Origin: Izhakiella capsodis
GTDB taxonomy: Bacteria > Pseudomonadota > Gammaproteobacteria > Enterobacterales > Enterobacteriaceae
NCBI RefSeq assembly: GCF_900115045.1
Contig: NZ_FOVC01000002.1
Coordinates: 517,971-581,970, forward strand
Direction of reading: 5' to 3'
Length of the DNA: 64,000 bases
Shown here: positions 8,754 to 17,930 of the stretch, one piece after another
Position numbering within the stretch: the stretch's first letter is position 1
Layout of the letters: every line of letters starts with the position of its first letter
Translations under genes and position numbers: made by a program
The notes under the pieces: model-generated
What the model saw: only the letters and a program-made list of their open reading frames with translations
What the model was told of the DNA's origin: nothing
The model's database searches: none

Positions 8754-9605
8754 ATGCGCTGGAGAGGCCATCGTGAAAGTGACCATGTTGAGGATCGTCG
8801 CGATCAGCCCACCGTTGGCGGTGGCCGCATGCGCATCCCACGAGGAAAAGGCGGACTGATAATATTAGTTATTGTTATCATAGCCAGCTATTACGGCTAT
8901 GATCTTACGCCGTTGCTCACGGGGAATACAAACACGCTTAGTGCTCCCAGTCAGCAAAGTGCCAATTCCGCACGCGATGACGAAGCGGCTAAATTCACCT
9001 CTGTAATTTTTGCTTTAACCGATGATACTTGGAAAATGCTGTTTAATCATATGGGTAAAACCTGGCAGCCACCTACCCTGGTTATGTATCGCAATGTGAC
9101 CCCTACTGCCTGCGGTCAGGGTCAGGCGGCGATGGGGCCGTTCTACTGTCCGGCGGACGATAAGGTTTATATTGATCTCTCTTTTTACGATGAGATGAAA
9201 ACTACGCTGGGGGCTGACGGTGAGTTTGCCCAGGGCTACGTTATCGCCCATGAGGTCGGCCACCACGTGCAAAAACTCCTCGGTATTGAATCTAAAGTGC
9301 GCCAGATGCAGCAGGGCGTTAGTCAGGCTCAGGCAAATCAGCTGTCAGTTAAGCTGGAACTGCAAGCCGATTGCTTTGCTGGCGTCTGGGGGCACTACAT
9401 GCAGCAGCAAAATATTCTGGAACCAGGTGATTTACAGCAGGCGCTGAATGCTGCTGAGGCCATTGGTGATGACCGACTGCAACAACGTGGTCAGGGAAAG
9501 GTGGTGCCTGATAGCTTCACTCATGGTACCTCGCAGCAGCGATACAGTTGGTTTAAACGCGGTTTTGAGTACGGTAATCCGGCGAATTGCAATACCTTTC
9601 AATGA
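8754..9605 (+). CDS. ypfJ: YpfJ, membrane-anchored putative zinc metalloprotease
   Basis: 283 residues of the neutral zinc metallopeptidase family (YpfJ, DUF2342-like). The N-terminal 30 residues are charged, one membrane segment spans about 34-52, and the zinc motif HEVGHH lies at 166-171 with the conserved ELQADCFAGVWGH further on. Substrate unknown. The start has GGGAGA seven bases upstream. Its stop codon overlaps the start of tmcA (ATGA), so translation of the two is probably coupled. Confidence 0.9.
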   Translation: MRWRGHRESDHVEDRRDQPTVGGGRMRIPRGKGGLIILVIVIIASYYGYDLTPLLTGNTNTLSAPSQQSANSARDDEAAKFTSVIFALTDDTWKMLFNHMGKTWQPPTLVMYRNVTPTACGQGQAAMGPFYCPADDKVYIDLSFYDEMKTTLGADGEFAQGYVIAHEVGHHVQKLLGIESKVRQMQQGVSQAQANQLSVKLELQADCFAGVWGHYMQQQNILEPGDLQQALNAAEAIGDDRLQQRGQGKVVPDSFTHGTSQQRYSWFKRGFEYGNPANCNTFQ

Positions 9606-11599
9606 ACCGACTGTCAGACCTCAGTCATAACATGTCCGTCTGTGGTATCCGCCGACTGGCGGTACTAAGCGGTGACGCGCAATGGTGCCAGCAGCAGGTG
9701 TTATGCTGGCAGCAACGGTTACCTGGCGACTGGTTGTGGGTTAGCGAAACGTCACCGTCAGCGTTGCATTGCACACCCGGCGCCATACGAACGCTGCTGG
9801 GACGTGAGTTTCATCATGCGGTTTTTGATGCCAGAGAGGGGTTTCATGCCGAGGCGTTTGCGGCGCTGGCAGGCACGTTGCGAGCGGGAAGCTGGCTGCT
9901 GCTACTGATCCCAGCTTTAGAGGATTGGGCCACACAGCCTGACAGCGATTCGCTGCGATGGAGCGAACAGCCTCAACCCGTTGCGACTCCCAACTTTATC
10001 CATCATTTACGCCGTCTGTTTTGCGATCCCCAGGTGTTGTTACATCAGCAGGGGCTGGCGCCACGCTGGCCGGATGACAGGTCTTTTGCCCGCTGGCGGA
10101 GTAGTGATAACGAGCAGCAGGTGCTATGTCAGCAGCTGCTCGCCAGCCCGCCAGGCATTAGCGTACTGACCGCCGGACGTGGCCGTGGCAAGTCAGCCCT
10201 CGCGGGAATGCTGGCGCGCCACTGGCCGGGAGTCTGTTGGGTGACGGCTCCGGCCAGGGTCTCAACCGACGTGCTGTCTGCTTTTGCCGGCGATCGCTTT
10301 CAGTTTATTGCGCCCGACAGACTGCTGGCGCTGTGTCATGCCGGTTCGCCACCCGCTGGCGACTGGCTGCTGATTGATGAAGCTGCCGCCATTCCTGCGC
10401 CCGTGCTCAGGCAGCTGATAGCGTGCTTTCCCAGAGTTTTGCTGACGACGACCATTCAGGGTTATGAAGGTACCGGACGCGGCTTTGTGCTTAAATTTTG
10501 TGCCTCTCTGCCCGCAGTACGGATGCTGACGCTTAATCAACCGCTGCGTTGGGCAGCGAATGATCCGCTGGAAAGCTGGCTGGCGCGTGCACTGATTTTC
10601 GCCGAGCCGCAGATAGTTAACACAGAAGGCGAACTCCGCTGGTTCAGCCTGCAACCGCAGGACTGGCAATGCTCGCCGAAGCTGCTAAGTCAACTCTATC
10701 AGCTGCTGTGCAGCGCTCACTATCGTACATCGCCACTCGATCTGCGCCGTATGATGGATGCACCGGGACAGCATTTCAGCCTGGTCATGCAGCAGGAGCG
10801 GGTACAAGGGGGGATGTGGCTGGTTGAAGAGGGCGGTCTTGACAGCGCATTAGCGGACAATGTCTGGGCTGGGTGGCGGCGTCCGCCAGGTAATCTGGTC
10901 GCGCAGTCTCTGGCGGCACATGCCGGATTACGTGACGCGCCGCGGCTCAGAGCCAGGCGTATCAGCCGTATTGCCGTGACGCCAGCCCTGCGCAGACAAG
11001 GCGTGGGTCGCCAACTGGTGGACCTTGCATTGCGGGAGGCGCGGGGTTGTGACTATCTCTCGGTCAGTTTCGGTTATACCGCCGAATTACTGGCATTCTG
11101 GCAGGCATGCGGATTTCAGCTGGTACGCATTGGCAGCGCCCGTGAGGCCAGCAGCGGCTGCTATGCTGCGATGGCGCTGCGGCCATTAACGCTACCGGGG
11201 GAGCAACTGATTACCCGTGCGCGTCGGCGGTTTGACGATGAACTGGGCTGGTTACAGGAAATTATTAACGAACCGGCTCTCAGCCGGGTGCAGCGTTGTG
11301 AGAGGGTACCAGACCGTCAGGATAAGCTGGAGCTGGCTTGCTTTGCTTTTGCTCAGCGTCCTTTTGAAGCAACCCGGGCAGCATTGGGCCGCCTGGTGTT
11401 ACACAGTCCGGCGCCCATGCCGCTCCTGCGCGGGGCTATCCTACAGCATCAGTCGTCGCAGGCTCTCTGCCGACAGTTCGCGCTGAGCGGCCGCCGCCAG
11501 CTGATAACGCGCTGGCGTGAGGAAGCGGCTACTGGTTTATACTCGCTGAATACCACTGAGGCCGAATCTTTAAAACATCAGCTTCGCTCATTGCAATAA
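9602..11599 (+). CDS. tmcA: TmcA, tRNA(Met) cytidine acetyltransferase
   Basis: 665 residues. TmcA uses acetyl-CoA and ATP to acetylate the wobble cytidine C34 of elongator tRNA-Met. Domains in order: an N-terminal DUF1726 region; an RNA-helicase-like ATPase module with Walker A GRGRGKS (about 192-198) and Walker B-like LLIDEAAAIPAP; a GNAT domain with RISRIAVTPALRRQGVGRQL, the acetyl-CoA loop; and a tRNA-binding C-terminus. The start is the ATG at 9602, inside the ypfJ stop; an upstream start in the same frame has no support. It is convergent with ypfN. Confidence 0.94.
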   Translation: MNRLSDLSHNMSVCGIRRLAVLSGDAQWCQQQVLCWQQRLPGDWLWVSETSPSALHCTPGAIRTLLGREFHHAVFDAREGFHAEAFAALAGTLRAGSWLLLLIPALEDWATQPDSDSLRWSEQPQPVATPNFIHHLRRLFCDPQVLLHQQGLAPRWPDDRSFARWRSSDNEQQVLCQQLLASPPGISVLTAGRGRGKSALAGMLARHWPGVCWVTAPARVSTDVLSAFAGDRFQFIAPDRLLALCHAGSPPAGDWLLIDEAAAIPAPVLRQLIACFPRVLLTTTIQGYEGTGRGFVLKFCASLPAVRMLTLNQPLRWAANDPLESWLARALIFAEPQIVNTEGELRWFSLQPQDWQCSPKLLSQLYQLLCSAHYRTSPLDLRRMMDAPGQHFSLVMQQERVQGGMWLVEEGGLDSALADNVWAGWRRPPGNLVAQSLAAHAGLRDAPRLRARRISRIAVTPALRRQGVGRQLVDLALREARGCDYLSVSFGYTAELLAFWQACGFQLVRIGSAREASSGCYAAMALRPLTLPGEQLITRARRRFDDELGWLQEIINEPALSRVQRCERVPDRQDKLELACFAFAQRPFEATRAALGRLVLHSPAPMPLLRGAILQHQSSQALCRQFALSGRRQLITRWREEAATGLYSLNTTEAESLKHQLRSLQ

Positions 11600-11795
11600 A
11601 GCGAGCATTGTCGATTGGTTGTCAAATAACCGGGGTCAAGTACATGTGGTCACTGGATGCTCGCCGTGCAAAGCCTCGCCGGGCGATTGGTGCGTGTATG
11701 TCGGTTTCACGATTAAGGTAAAATCTGAGTGCGAATGTCAGTGGTGTGAGAGACAGTTTAGCCTGTTCTTTCAACAGACTCTGATGGTGGGTATT

Positions 11796-11820
11796 GATGG
11801 ACTGAAGCCTTCAGTCCATC
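11796..11820. terminator. Perfect hairpin between tmcA and ypfN
   Basis: An 11-bp perfect inverted repeat with a 3-base loop (GATGGACTGAA, GCC, TTCAGTCCATC). There is no T tract on either side, so it is either a weak bidirectional terminator for the convergent genes or an RNA-stabilising structure. The rest of 11600-11886 shows no convincing gene. Confidence 0.4.
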
Positions 11821-11886
11821 CCACGCGGCTATTTTGACGTGGCGGTGTCGGGGTCATGAGGAGGTGAGAAATTTTCTCTGAGTATT

Positions 11887-12075
11887 TCAGGGTTTTTTCG
11901 GCCAGTCGTCATCGTCATCCCATTTTGCATTATTATCCCGGTGGGGCGGCAGTTCAGGTCGATTTGCCAGGTATTTCTTCGGGTCAATACGCTTTAAATC
12001 TTTATAGACATTAATCAATACGCCGACCATCAATACAATAATAATTATCCACCAGTAATCTTTAACCCATTCCAT
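11887..12075 (-). CDS. ypfN: YpfN, small single-span membrane protein (UPF0370)
   Basis: 62 residues, similar in length to E. coli YpfN (66). One N-terminal membrane span (YWWIIIIVLMVGVLINVY), then a charged cytoplasmic tail with KDLKRIDPKKYLANRPELPP and an acidic end WDDDDDWPKKP. Function unknown. I chose the ATG at 12075 because the family starts there and a GAGGAGAG ribosome-binding site precedes it; the frame is open further upstream into dapE sequence. It is 22 bp downstream of dapE in the yffB-dapE-ypfN run. Confidence 0.88.
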   Translation of the reverse strand: MEWVKDYWWIIIIVLMVGVLINVYKDLKRIDPKKYLANRPELPPHRDNNAKWDDDDDWPKKP

Positions 12076-12097
12076 ACTCTCTCCTCGGGTGAAAATG

Positions 12098-13225
12098 TCA
12101 GGCGATGAGCTGCTCCATAATGCGTTGATACATGCGGCTAAGCAATTGCAGATCAGCCGCTTTAACACATTCATTGATTTTATGGATGGTAGCGTTTACT
12201 GGTCCCAGCTCGACCACCTGCGTACCCATGCGAGCAATAAAGCGGCCGTCCGATGTACCGCCATTCGTTAGCAGCTGCGGCTTATTTTCAGTATAGTGCG
12301 TAACGGCATTAATCACCGCATCCACAAGTTTACCGCGAGCAGTCAAAAAAGGCTGACCAGAAAGGTTCCAGCTTATGCTGTAGGGTAACTTATGTTTTTC
12401 CAGCATCACTTCAACCTGTGAGCGGATCAGCGCATCTGTCAGCTCGGTGCTAAAACGAAAATTAAATTGCAGATGAAGATCGCCGGGGATGACGTTGTTG
12501 CTACCTGTACCGGCATGAATGTTGGCAATCTGCATGCTGGTCGGCGGGAAAAACGCGTTGCCGTTATCCCATTCGGTGTTCACCAGCTCCAGCAAAAAAG
12601 GGGTGGCTCGATGGACTGGATTGTCAGCGAGGTGGGGATAGGCGACGTGGCCCTGAACACCGTGAATAGTCACTTCGGCGGTTATTGAACCGCGGCGGCC
12701 ATTTTTTACCACATCGCCGACGATCTCGTTGCTGGATGGTTCGCCAACCAGGCAGTAATCCAGCCGCTCGTTGCGTGCCATCAGTGCCTCGACCACTTTC
12801 ACCGTGCCGTCTGCTGCACTGGCTTCTTCATCCGAGGTGATTAAAAAAGCCAGCCGGCCACGGTGGTAGGGGTGTGCAGCGACAAAGCGCTCTGCAGCAA
12901 CGACCATCGCTGCGAGTGAGCCTTTCATATCCGCCGCACCCCGGCCGAATAGCATGCCATCACGGATAGAGGGTTCAAAGGGTGGCGTGATCCAGCGGGC
13001 CTCATCACCGGTTGGCACCACGTCAGTATGGCCAGCAAACGCCAGCGTTTCTCCCTGGCCTCGCCATGCCCAGAAATTGTGCGTATCGCCAAAAGGCATG
13101 GATTCAACGGTAAAGCCCAGCGCTTTCAAACGGGAAATCATGATAGCCTGGCATCCGGCATCGACAGGGCTCAGGGAAGGGCGTCGGATCAGTTGCTGTG
13201 CCAGCTCAATAACCGGACAAAACAT
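12098..13225 (-). CDS. dapE: DapE, succinyl-diaminopimelate desuccinylase
   Basis: 375 residues, the family length. A dinuclear zinc M20 hydrolase that converts N-succinyl-LL-diaminopimelate to LL-diaminopimelate in lysine and peptidoglycan precursor synthesis. Visible are the metal ligand motif GHTDVVP (H66), GRGAADMKG with the bridging aspartate, TSDEEASA with the catalytic glutamate, LVGEPSS, and the C-terminal NGGTSDGRF and ELGPVNATIHKINE. It starts 2 bp after yffB, so the two are translationally close. Confidence 0.97.
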   Translation of the reverse strand: MFCPVIELAQQLIRRPSLSPVDAGCQAIMISRLKALGFTVESMPFGDTHNFWAWRGQGETLAFAGHTDVVPTGDEARWITPPFEPSIRDGMLFGRGAADMKGSLAAMVVAAERFVAAHPYHRGRLAFLITSDEEASAADGTVKVVEALMARNERLDYCLVGEPSSNEIVGDVVKNGRRGSITAEVTIHGVQGHVAYPHLADNPVHRATPFLLELVNTEWDNGNAFFPPTSMQIANIHAGTGSNNVIPGDLHLQFNFRFSTELTDALIRSQVEVMLEKHKLPYSISWNLSGQPFLTARGKLVDAVINAVTHYTENKPQLLTNGGTSDGRFIARMGTQVVELGPVNATIHKINECVKAADLQLLSRMYQRIMEQLIA

Positions 13226-13227
13226 AT

Positions 13228-13587
13228 TCAGTGGTTCTCCTGAATGAAAATCATATAGCTTTGCACATCAAAACCCAGCAGCATAGCACCGTTGTCAGCC
13301 ATTAACAGCGGGCGTTTAATTAATGCCGGATGCGCCATCATCAAATCTGCGGCGCTCTGTTCATCCTGAACACTGTTGCGCGTGGCTTCATCAAGCTTAC
13401 GCCAGGTTGTGCCGCGCGTATTCAGCAACGCCGGATAGCCGAGCTGATTGATAAAACGCTGCAACAGTGCGTGATCCAGACCGTCAACACGGTAATCATG
13501 AAACTGCGTTTCAACCTGCTGTTGCTCAAGAAAGCGACGGGCTTTTTTTACTGTATCACAATTTTTGATGCCATAAATTCTAAGCAT
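13228..13587 (-). CDS. yffB: YffB, ArsC-like thioredoxin-fold protein
   Basis: 119 residues of the ArsC/Spx-like family. GIKNCDTVKKA places the single N-terminal cysteine at residue 10; the rest (RGTTWRKL, HPALIKRPLL) matches YffB. Family members show weak glutathione-dependent reductase features, but no physiological substrate is known. It is the first gene of yffB-dapE-ypfN. The gap upstream holds ypfM on the opposite strand. Confidence 0.9.
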   Translation of the reverse strand: MLRIYGIKNCDTVKKARRFLEQQQVETQFHDYRVDGLDHALLQRFINQLGYPALLNTRGTTWRKLDEATRNSVQDEQSAADLMMAHPALIKRPLLMADNGAMLLGFDVQSYMIFIQENH

Positions 13588-13891
13588 TTTTGTTTATTCC
13601 GTTATTAAACTCGGGGCCATAACTCTGAGAATGACCTGCATCAAGTCGCTAGTTTACAGCGGATGCTTTCTCAAGACAGTAGGTAAAATATTGCGGCAAC
13701 AAGCGGGGGCAATCAACATGAATGCTATGACAGATTCAGTAAAGCGCCTGGAGCTGGCGATCCAGGCAACCATCGTGTTTAAAATACCCAACCGGGCTTA
13801 TCAGTTAACCTCGATTGAATAACGGTAAAACCCGTATTTTTTTGTAAAGAAGACGTTTTAGAATGCATCCATACTCATAACGAGGTGCATT

Positions 13892-13948
13892 ATGATTGAG
13901 GTTGAACTGGGTTACTGGAAAGATTTCATCGAGGCCATGCTGCGTTAG
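13892..13948 (+). CDS. ypfM: YpfM, 18-residue small protein
   Basis: ATG to TAG encoding MIEVELGYWKDFIEAMLR, nearly identical to the 19-residue E. coli YpfM (MIERELGNWKDFIEVMLRK), a small protein with experimentally shown expression. CGAGGTG lies about eight bases upstream. It occupies the same slot between acrD and yffB as in E. coli. It is amphipathic; function unknown. Because of its size, automated annotation usually misses it. The rest of 13588-14085 shows no other gene. Confidence 0.85.
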   Translation: MIEVELGYWKDFIEAMLR

Positions 13949-14003
13949 AAGCGCTGCCCAGGCCGAAAATTGACTGAGAGAATATCGAAAGAACGCAAGT
14001 AAA

Positions 14004-14025
14004 ATGGCAGCCGCGAGGCTGCCAT
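14004..14025. terminator. Hairpin between ypfM and acrD
   Basis: Stem ATGGCAGCC/GGCTGCCAT with loop GCGA. On the minus strand it is followed by ATTTTACTT, on the plus strand by GTTGTTG. It could end acrD and ypfM transcripts. Confidence 0.5.
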
Positions 14026-14085
14026 GTTGTTGCCAATCCTGAACGACTTCCTGGCTCTTAGCCACAGCTCGGATACCCTGAAGGA

Positions 14086-17000
14086 TTAACTACCATCAGA
14101 TTTTTCCGCCAATGGTTCCGGAGTATCCGGTAAATGTTTGGGGGGAAAAGCAGTGGCCGCTGGCGAAGGCTTAAGGGGAAAACGTCTTCTGACCTGAACA
14201 AAGAATAGCGGCACGAAAAATATAGCCAGCAAAGTAGCCGTTATCATACCGCCCAGTACACCTGTACCGACGGCATGCTGGCTATTACAGCCAGCGCCGC
14301 TGGCAACTGTCATGGGCAGTACGCCGAGGCCAAAGGCTAATGAGGTCATCACAATTGGCCTCAATCGTAATCGTGCAGCCTGTAACGCAGCTTCTAGTAG
14401 ATCCATTCCCTGCCGGTTCATACTGTTGGCAAATTCAACAATGAGAATAGCGTTTTTGGCTGTCAGACCGACTACCGTAAGCAGACCCACCTGAAAATAT
14501 ACGTCATTATCAAGGCCGCGCATCCAGGTTGCGAGCAGGGCGCCAAGTACGCCGAGTGGCACCGCCAGCATGACAGAAAAAGGGATCGACCAGCTTTCAT
14601 ACAACGCTGCCAGGCTGAGAAAAATCACCAGCAGTGAAATAGCGTAGAGTGCCGGTGCCTGCTTACCATTCAGGCGCTCCTGGTAGGAAGAGCCGGTCCA
14701 TTCCATGCCAAAGCCTGCAGGCAGTTTAGCCACCAGTTTCTCCAGTGTTGCCATGGCAGTGCCGGAACTGGTACCTGACGACGGTTCGCCAATAATTTCC
14801 AGCGAGGGGTAGCCGTTATAGCGCTCCAGAAGAGGTGAGCCACTTGTCCAGTGTGAAGTTGCAAAAGCGCCAAAGGGTACCATTTGATCGCTACTGTTGC
14901 GCACATACCACTTATAGATATCGTTTGGCAGCATACGATATTTAGCCGCGGCCTGAACGTAAACTTTTTTAGTACGACCGCGATCGAGAAAATCATCGAC
15001 GTAGCTCGATCCCCATGCAGTGGTTAGCGTATCGTTAATATCATCCATCGATAGCCCCATAGCTTCGGCTTTACGCTGATCGATATTAATTTGCAGCTGT
15101 GGGCTGTCCTCCATGCCGTTGTGACGCACACTGCTCAGGTTTGGGTTTGCGCGAGCTAACGCCAGTAGCTCATCGCCAGCTTTCATGAGCGCCTGATGAC
15201 CAGCACCCGCGTGATCTTCCAGCTCCATATCAAAACCTGAGGAACTGCCGAGCCCGCTGATAGCCGCCGGGCTGAAAGCAATAACGGTTGCCTGTTTCAG
15301 CGTACTAAAATGCTGGGTAGCGCGATTGATGATAGCGAATGAGGAGTCAGCGGAAGCGGTGCGCTGACTCCAGTCTTTCAGCCGGACGAACATAAAAGCG
15401 ACATTTTGTCCATTGCCACCAGGACCGGCGCCTACCACGGAAAAAACCGACAGCACGTCTTTTTTATCCTGATGCAGGTAATAATTCTCGACTTTTTCTA
15501 CCACCTTTTTGGTTTCATTCATGGTGGAACCGGGGGGCAGCTGAACCATAGTCATAAAAATACCGCGATCTTCAGCGGGTAAAAAGCTTGTTGGCAGATG
15601 TAAAAATAGCAGTGCTACGATGCCTATCAGTGCACCATACAACAGCAACCAGCGGCCGGTTTTGCCTAAAATTTTGCTCACGCAATGCTGGTAACGATCG
15701 GAATTATGGTTGAAACGATGGTTAAACCAGACAAAAAATCCTTTACCACTTTGGGCATGTTCGGGTGTTATCGGTTTAAGCAAAGTAGCGCACAGCGCTG
15801 GAGTAAGAATCATCGCTACTAACACCGAAAGCCCCATCGCGGAAACGATGGTCACCGAGAACTGCCGATAGATCTCGCCCACCGTACCGCCAAAAAAAGC
15901 CATCGGAACAAAGACCGCCGACAAGACCAGTGAGATGCCAACTAGCGCACCCTGAATTTGTCCCATCGATTTACGGGTCGCTTCGAGCGGTGACAAACCC
16001 TCACTGCGCATAATGCGTTCGACGTTCTCTACAACGACGATGGCATCGTCCACTAACAGACCTATCGCCAGTACCATAGCAAACATGGTCAGAGTATTCA
16101 GGCTGAAGCCACAAAGATAGAGAATGCTGCATGTCCCTAATAACACCACTGGTACCGCAATAGTCGGAATGAGGGTGGCGCGAAAATTCTGCATAAACAG
16201 GTACATAACCCCGAATACCAGTAAAACTGCTTCAAGCAAGGTTTGAACAACGTCTTTAATCGATGCCTTCACAAAGGGGGTTTCTTCATAGGCGATGTGG
16301 GCCTGAAGACCGTGAGGAAAATACTGAGAAAGGGCGGTAATCTCATGGCGCACCCTTTCGTCGGTTTGCACCTCATTCGCGCCAGCCGCAAGCTTGATAC
16401 CCATGCCGGTTGCAGCATGACCATTATAGCGGCTGATGTAGTTATAGCTTTCTGCGCCAAGCTCAACTTTAGCGACATCGCCCAGAGTGACAGCCGATCC
16501 ATCCTGATTTACTCTCAATGTTATCTGGCGAAACTGCTGAGGTGTCTGCAGCAGCGATTGCGCATTCACCGTCGCGTTCAGCGCCTGGTGCGAGGTCTGT
16601 GGCATTCCGCCGAGTTGGCCAACGGCAACCTGAGTATTTTGCGCCTTAATGGCGTTGATGACGTCCTCAGTCGTCAGAGAGTAGGCATAAAGTTTATTAG
16701 GATCGAGCCAGATTCGCATTGCATATTGTGAACCATAAGGGTCCACTTCGCCAACGCCATTGATACGACTCAGCGGGTCCTGCACGTGGCTGGCAATATA
16801 GTCAGCAATATCCTGACTTGTCATGCTACCGTCGGTGGAAACGAAGGCGACAGTCAGAAAGTTACTGCTACCCACCTTTCTGACCGTCACACCCTGGGTT
16901 TGCACTGCCTGGGGTAGACGTTTTAGCACTGAATTTAGCTGCGATTGGACCTGTTGCATTGCTTCATCAGGATCGGTGCCGGGGCTAAAGGTTAGCTCAA

Positions 17001-17268
17001 TACTCGCCTGGCCATTATTACTACTCTGTGAAGACATATAGACCAGATTATCGATACCTGTCATGCTTTGTTCGATGTTCTGAGTCACTGTATTATCGAC
17101 AGTTTCGGCGGATGCTCCAGGATAGGTTGCCGAAATCATCACGTTAGGCGGGGCCAGGTTCGGATATTGTTCAACAGAAAGATTGAAAATCGCAAGAGTT
17201 CCGGTCAGGCACAGTAAAATAGCCAGCACCCAGGCAAAAATAGGGCGATTGATGAAAAAATTCGCCAT
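14086..17268 (-). CDS. acrD: AcrD, RND multidrug efflux transporter
   Basis: 1060 residues, slightly longer than E. coli AcrD (1037) because of an extended, proline-rich C-terminal tail. A proton-driven inner-membrane pump that works with AcrA and TolC; AcrD exports aminoglycosides and other hydrophilic amphiphiles. The N-terminus MANFFINRPIFAWVLAI and the proton-relay aspartate pair in LLVDDAIVVVENVERIM (about 407-408) are present, with the RND two-fold repeat of 12 membrane segments and large periplasmic loops. No acrA-like gene lies beside it, so it must borrow a membrane-fusion partner. The start has GGGAGC nine bases upstream. Confidence 0.95.
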   Translation of the reverse strand: MANFFINRPIFAWVLAILLCLTGTLAIFNLSVEQYPNLAPPNVMISATYPGASAETVDNTVTQNIEQSMTGIDNLVYMSSQSSNNGQASIELTFSPGTDPDEAMQQVQSQLNSVLKRLPQAVQTQGVTVRKVGSSNFLTVAFVSTDGSMTSQDIADYIASHVQDPLSRINGVGEVDPYGSQYAMRIWLDPNKLYAYSLTTEDVINAIKAQNTQVAVGQLGGMPQTSHQALNATVNAQSLLQTPQQFRQITLRVNQDGSAVTLGDVAKVELGAESYNYISRYNGHAATGMGIKLAAGANEVQTDERVRHEITALSQYFPHGLQAHIAYEETPFVKASIKDVVQTLLEAVLLVFGVMYLFMQNFRATLIPTIAVPVVLLGTCSILYLCGFSLNTLTMFAMVLAIGLLVDDAIVVVENVERIMRSEGLSPLEATRKSMGQIQGALVGISLVLSAVFVPMAFFGGTVGEIYRQFSVTIVSAMGLSVLVAMILTPALCATLLKPITPEHAQSGKGFFVWFNHRFNHNSDRYQHCVSKILGKTGRWLLLYGALIGIVALLFLHLPTSFLPAEDRGIFMTMVQLPPGSTMNETKKVVEKVENYYLHQDKKDVLSVFSVVGAGPGGNGQNVAFMFVRLKDWSQRTASADSSFAIINRATQHFSTLKQATVIAFSPAAISGLGSSSGFDMELEDHAGAGHQALMKAGDELLALARANPNLSSVRHNGMEDSPQLQINIDQRKAEAMGLSMDDINDTLTTAWGSSYVDDFLDRGRTKKVYVQAAAKYRMLPNDIYKWYVRNSSDQMVPFGAFATSHWTSGSPLLERYNGYPSLEIIGEPSSGTSSGTAMATLEKLVAKLPAGFGMEWTGSSYQERLNGKQAPALYAISLLVIFLSLAALYESWSIPFSVMLAVPLGVLGALLATWMRGLDNDVYFQVGLLTVVGLTAKNAILIVEFANSMNRQGMDLLEAALQAARLRLRPIVMTSLAFGLGVLPMTVASGAGCNSQHAVGTGVLGGMITATLLAIFFVPLFFVQVRRRFPLKPSPAATAFPPKHLPDTPEPLAEKSDGS

Positions 17269-17643
17269 GAAATATCAGCTCCCGATGTGTAGTCGCGACT
17301 TACAAAACACGCAGTGCTAACCGTTAGATAACCGCGTGGAAATAGTGGAATGTTTGTGTTTGTTCTGGATATTAAGCCGGTGAGCACTTTACCCGGCGAT
17401 GCTTAAAAAAGCATGAGGAAAATTAGAAAGAAAGTGTAAGTTATCGTGGTAATTCGTAGCAGTGCCAGTTGGCGTTTTAGATAGCGCTGCCGTAGTGCGT
17501 ATAGCTGAATTCTCTTTTACATATCCGTTATTTTTTTTCACAACCCTTAAGTGTTTTTACTTTACCCAGACAATGATTTGCTATGAACGGGGGATACTGA
17601 GTCGGTAATTACCCCCTCTCCTTGTAGCCTCAATGTAATTTTT
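17269..17643. other. Gap upstream of acrD; candidate start of a small RNA near its end
   Basis: No protein-coding gene seen. It carries the acrD promoter on the minus strand. From about 17575 the plus strand has a GGGGG (17589-17593)/CCCCC (17612-17616) stem-loop directly before a strong plus-strand terminator, although no coding gene precedes that terminator. Confidence 0.45.
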
Positions 17644-17673
17644 AACCGACCTGATTTTGGGTCGGTTTTTTTT
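17644..17673 (+). terminator. Plus-strand terminator without an upstream gene
   Basis: Stem AACCGACC/GGTCGGTT (17644-17651 with 17660-17667), eight-base loop, then a run of about ten T residues from 17664. It reads only on the plus strand. With the stem-loop just upstream it resembles the 3' half of an Hfq-dependent small RNA. Confidence 0.75.
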
Positions 17674-17930
17674 GCGGGCATAGACAAAATTATAATCTTT
17701 TGTGTTATATCCACTGAGAAATTTTGCGTCGACGCGCTGGAACGGTTAGGATGCTTCGCCATTGAATTTGTCATCCAATATTAAAAAAATCAGGATGATC
17801 ATAGGCTTGTCCGATCATTGATAAGAAGGAGGAATTATCAGGCTTCGACAGGAAATCGGACTATGAGAGTCAGTAGGTCCATCAGGATTGTAGGACGCTG
17901 GCAGGTTTGGACAGGTTATCAGGAATAAAA

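Noticed and set aside
11619..11837. 72-residue frame after tmcA
   Set aside because: No ribosome-binding site, no family resemblance, and it covers the intergenic hairpin.
16243..16731. 162-residue frame antisense to acrD
   Set aside because: Shadow of the RND gene on the opposite strand.
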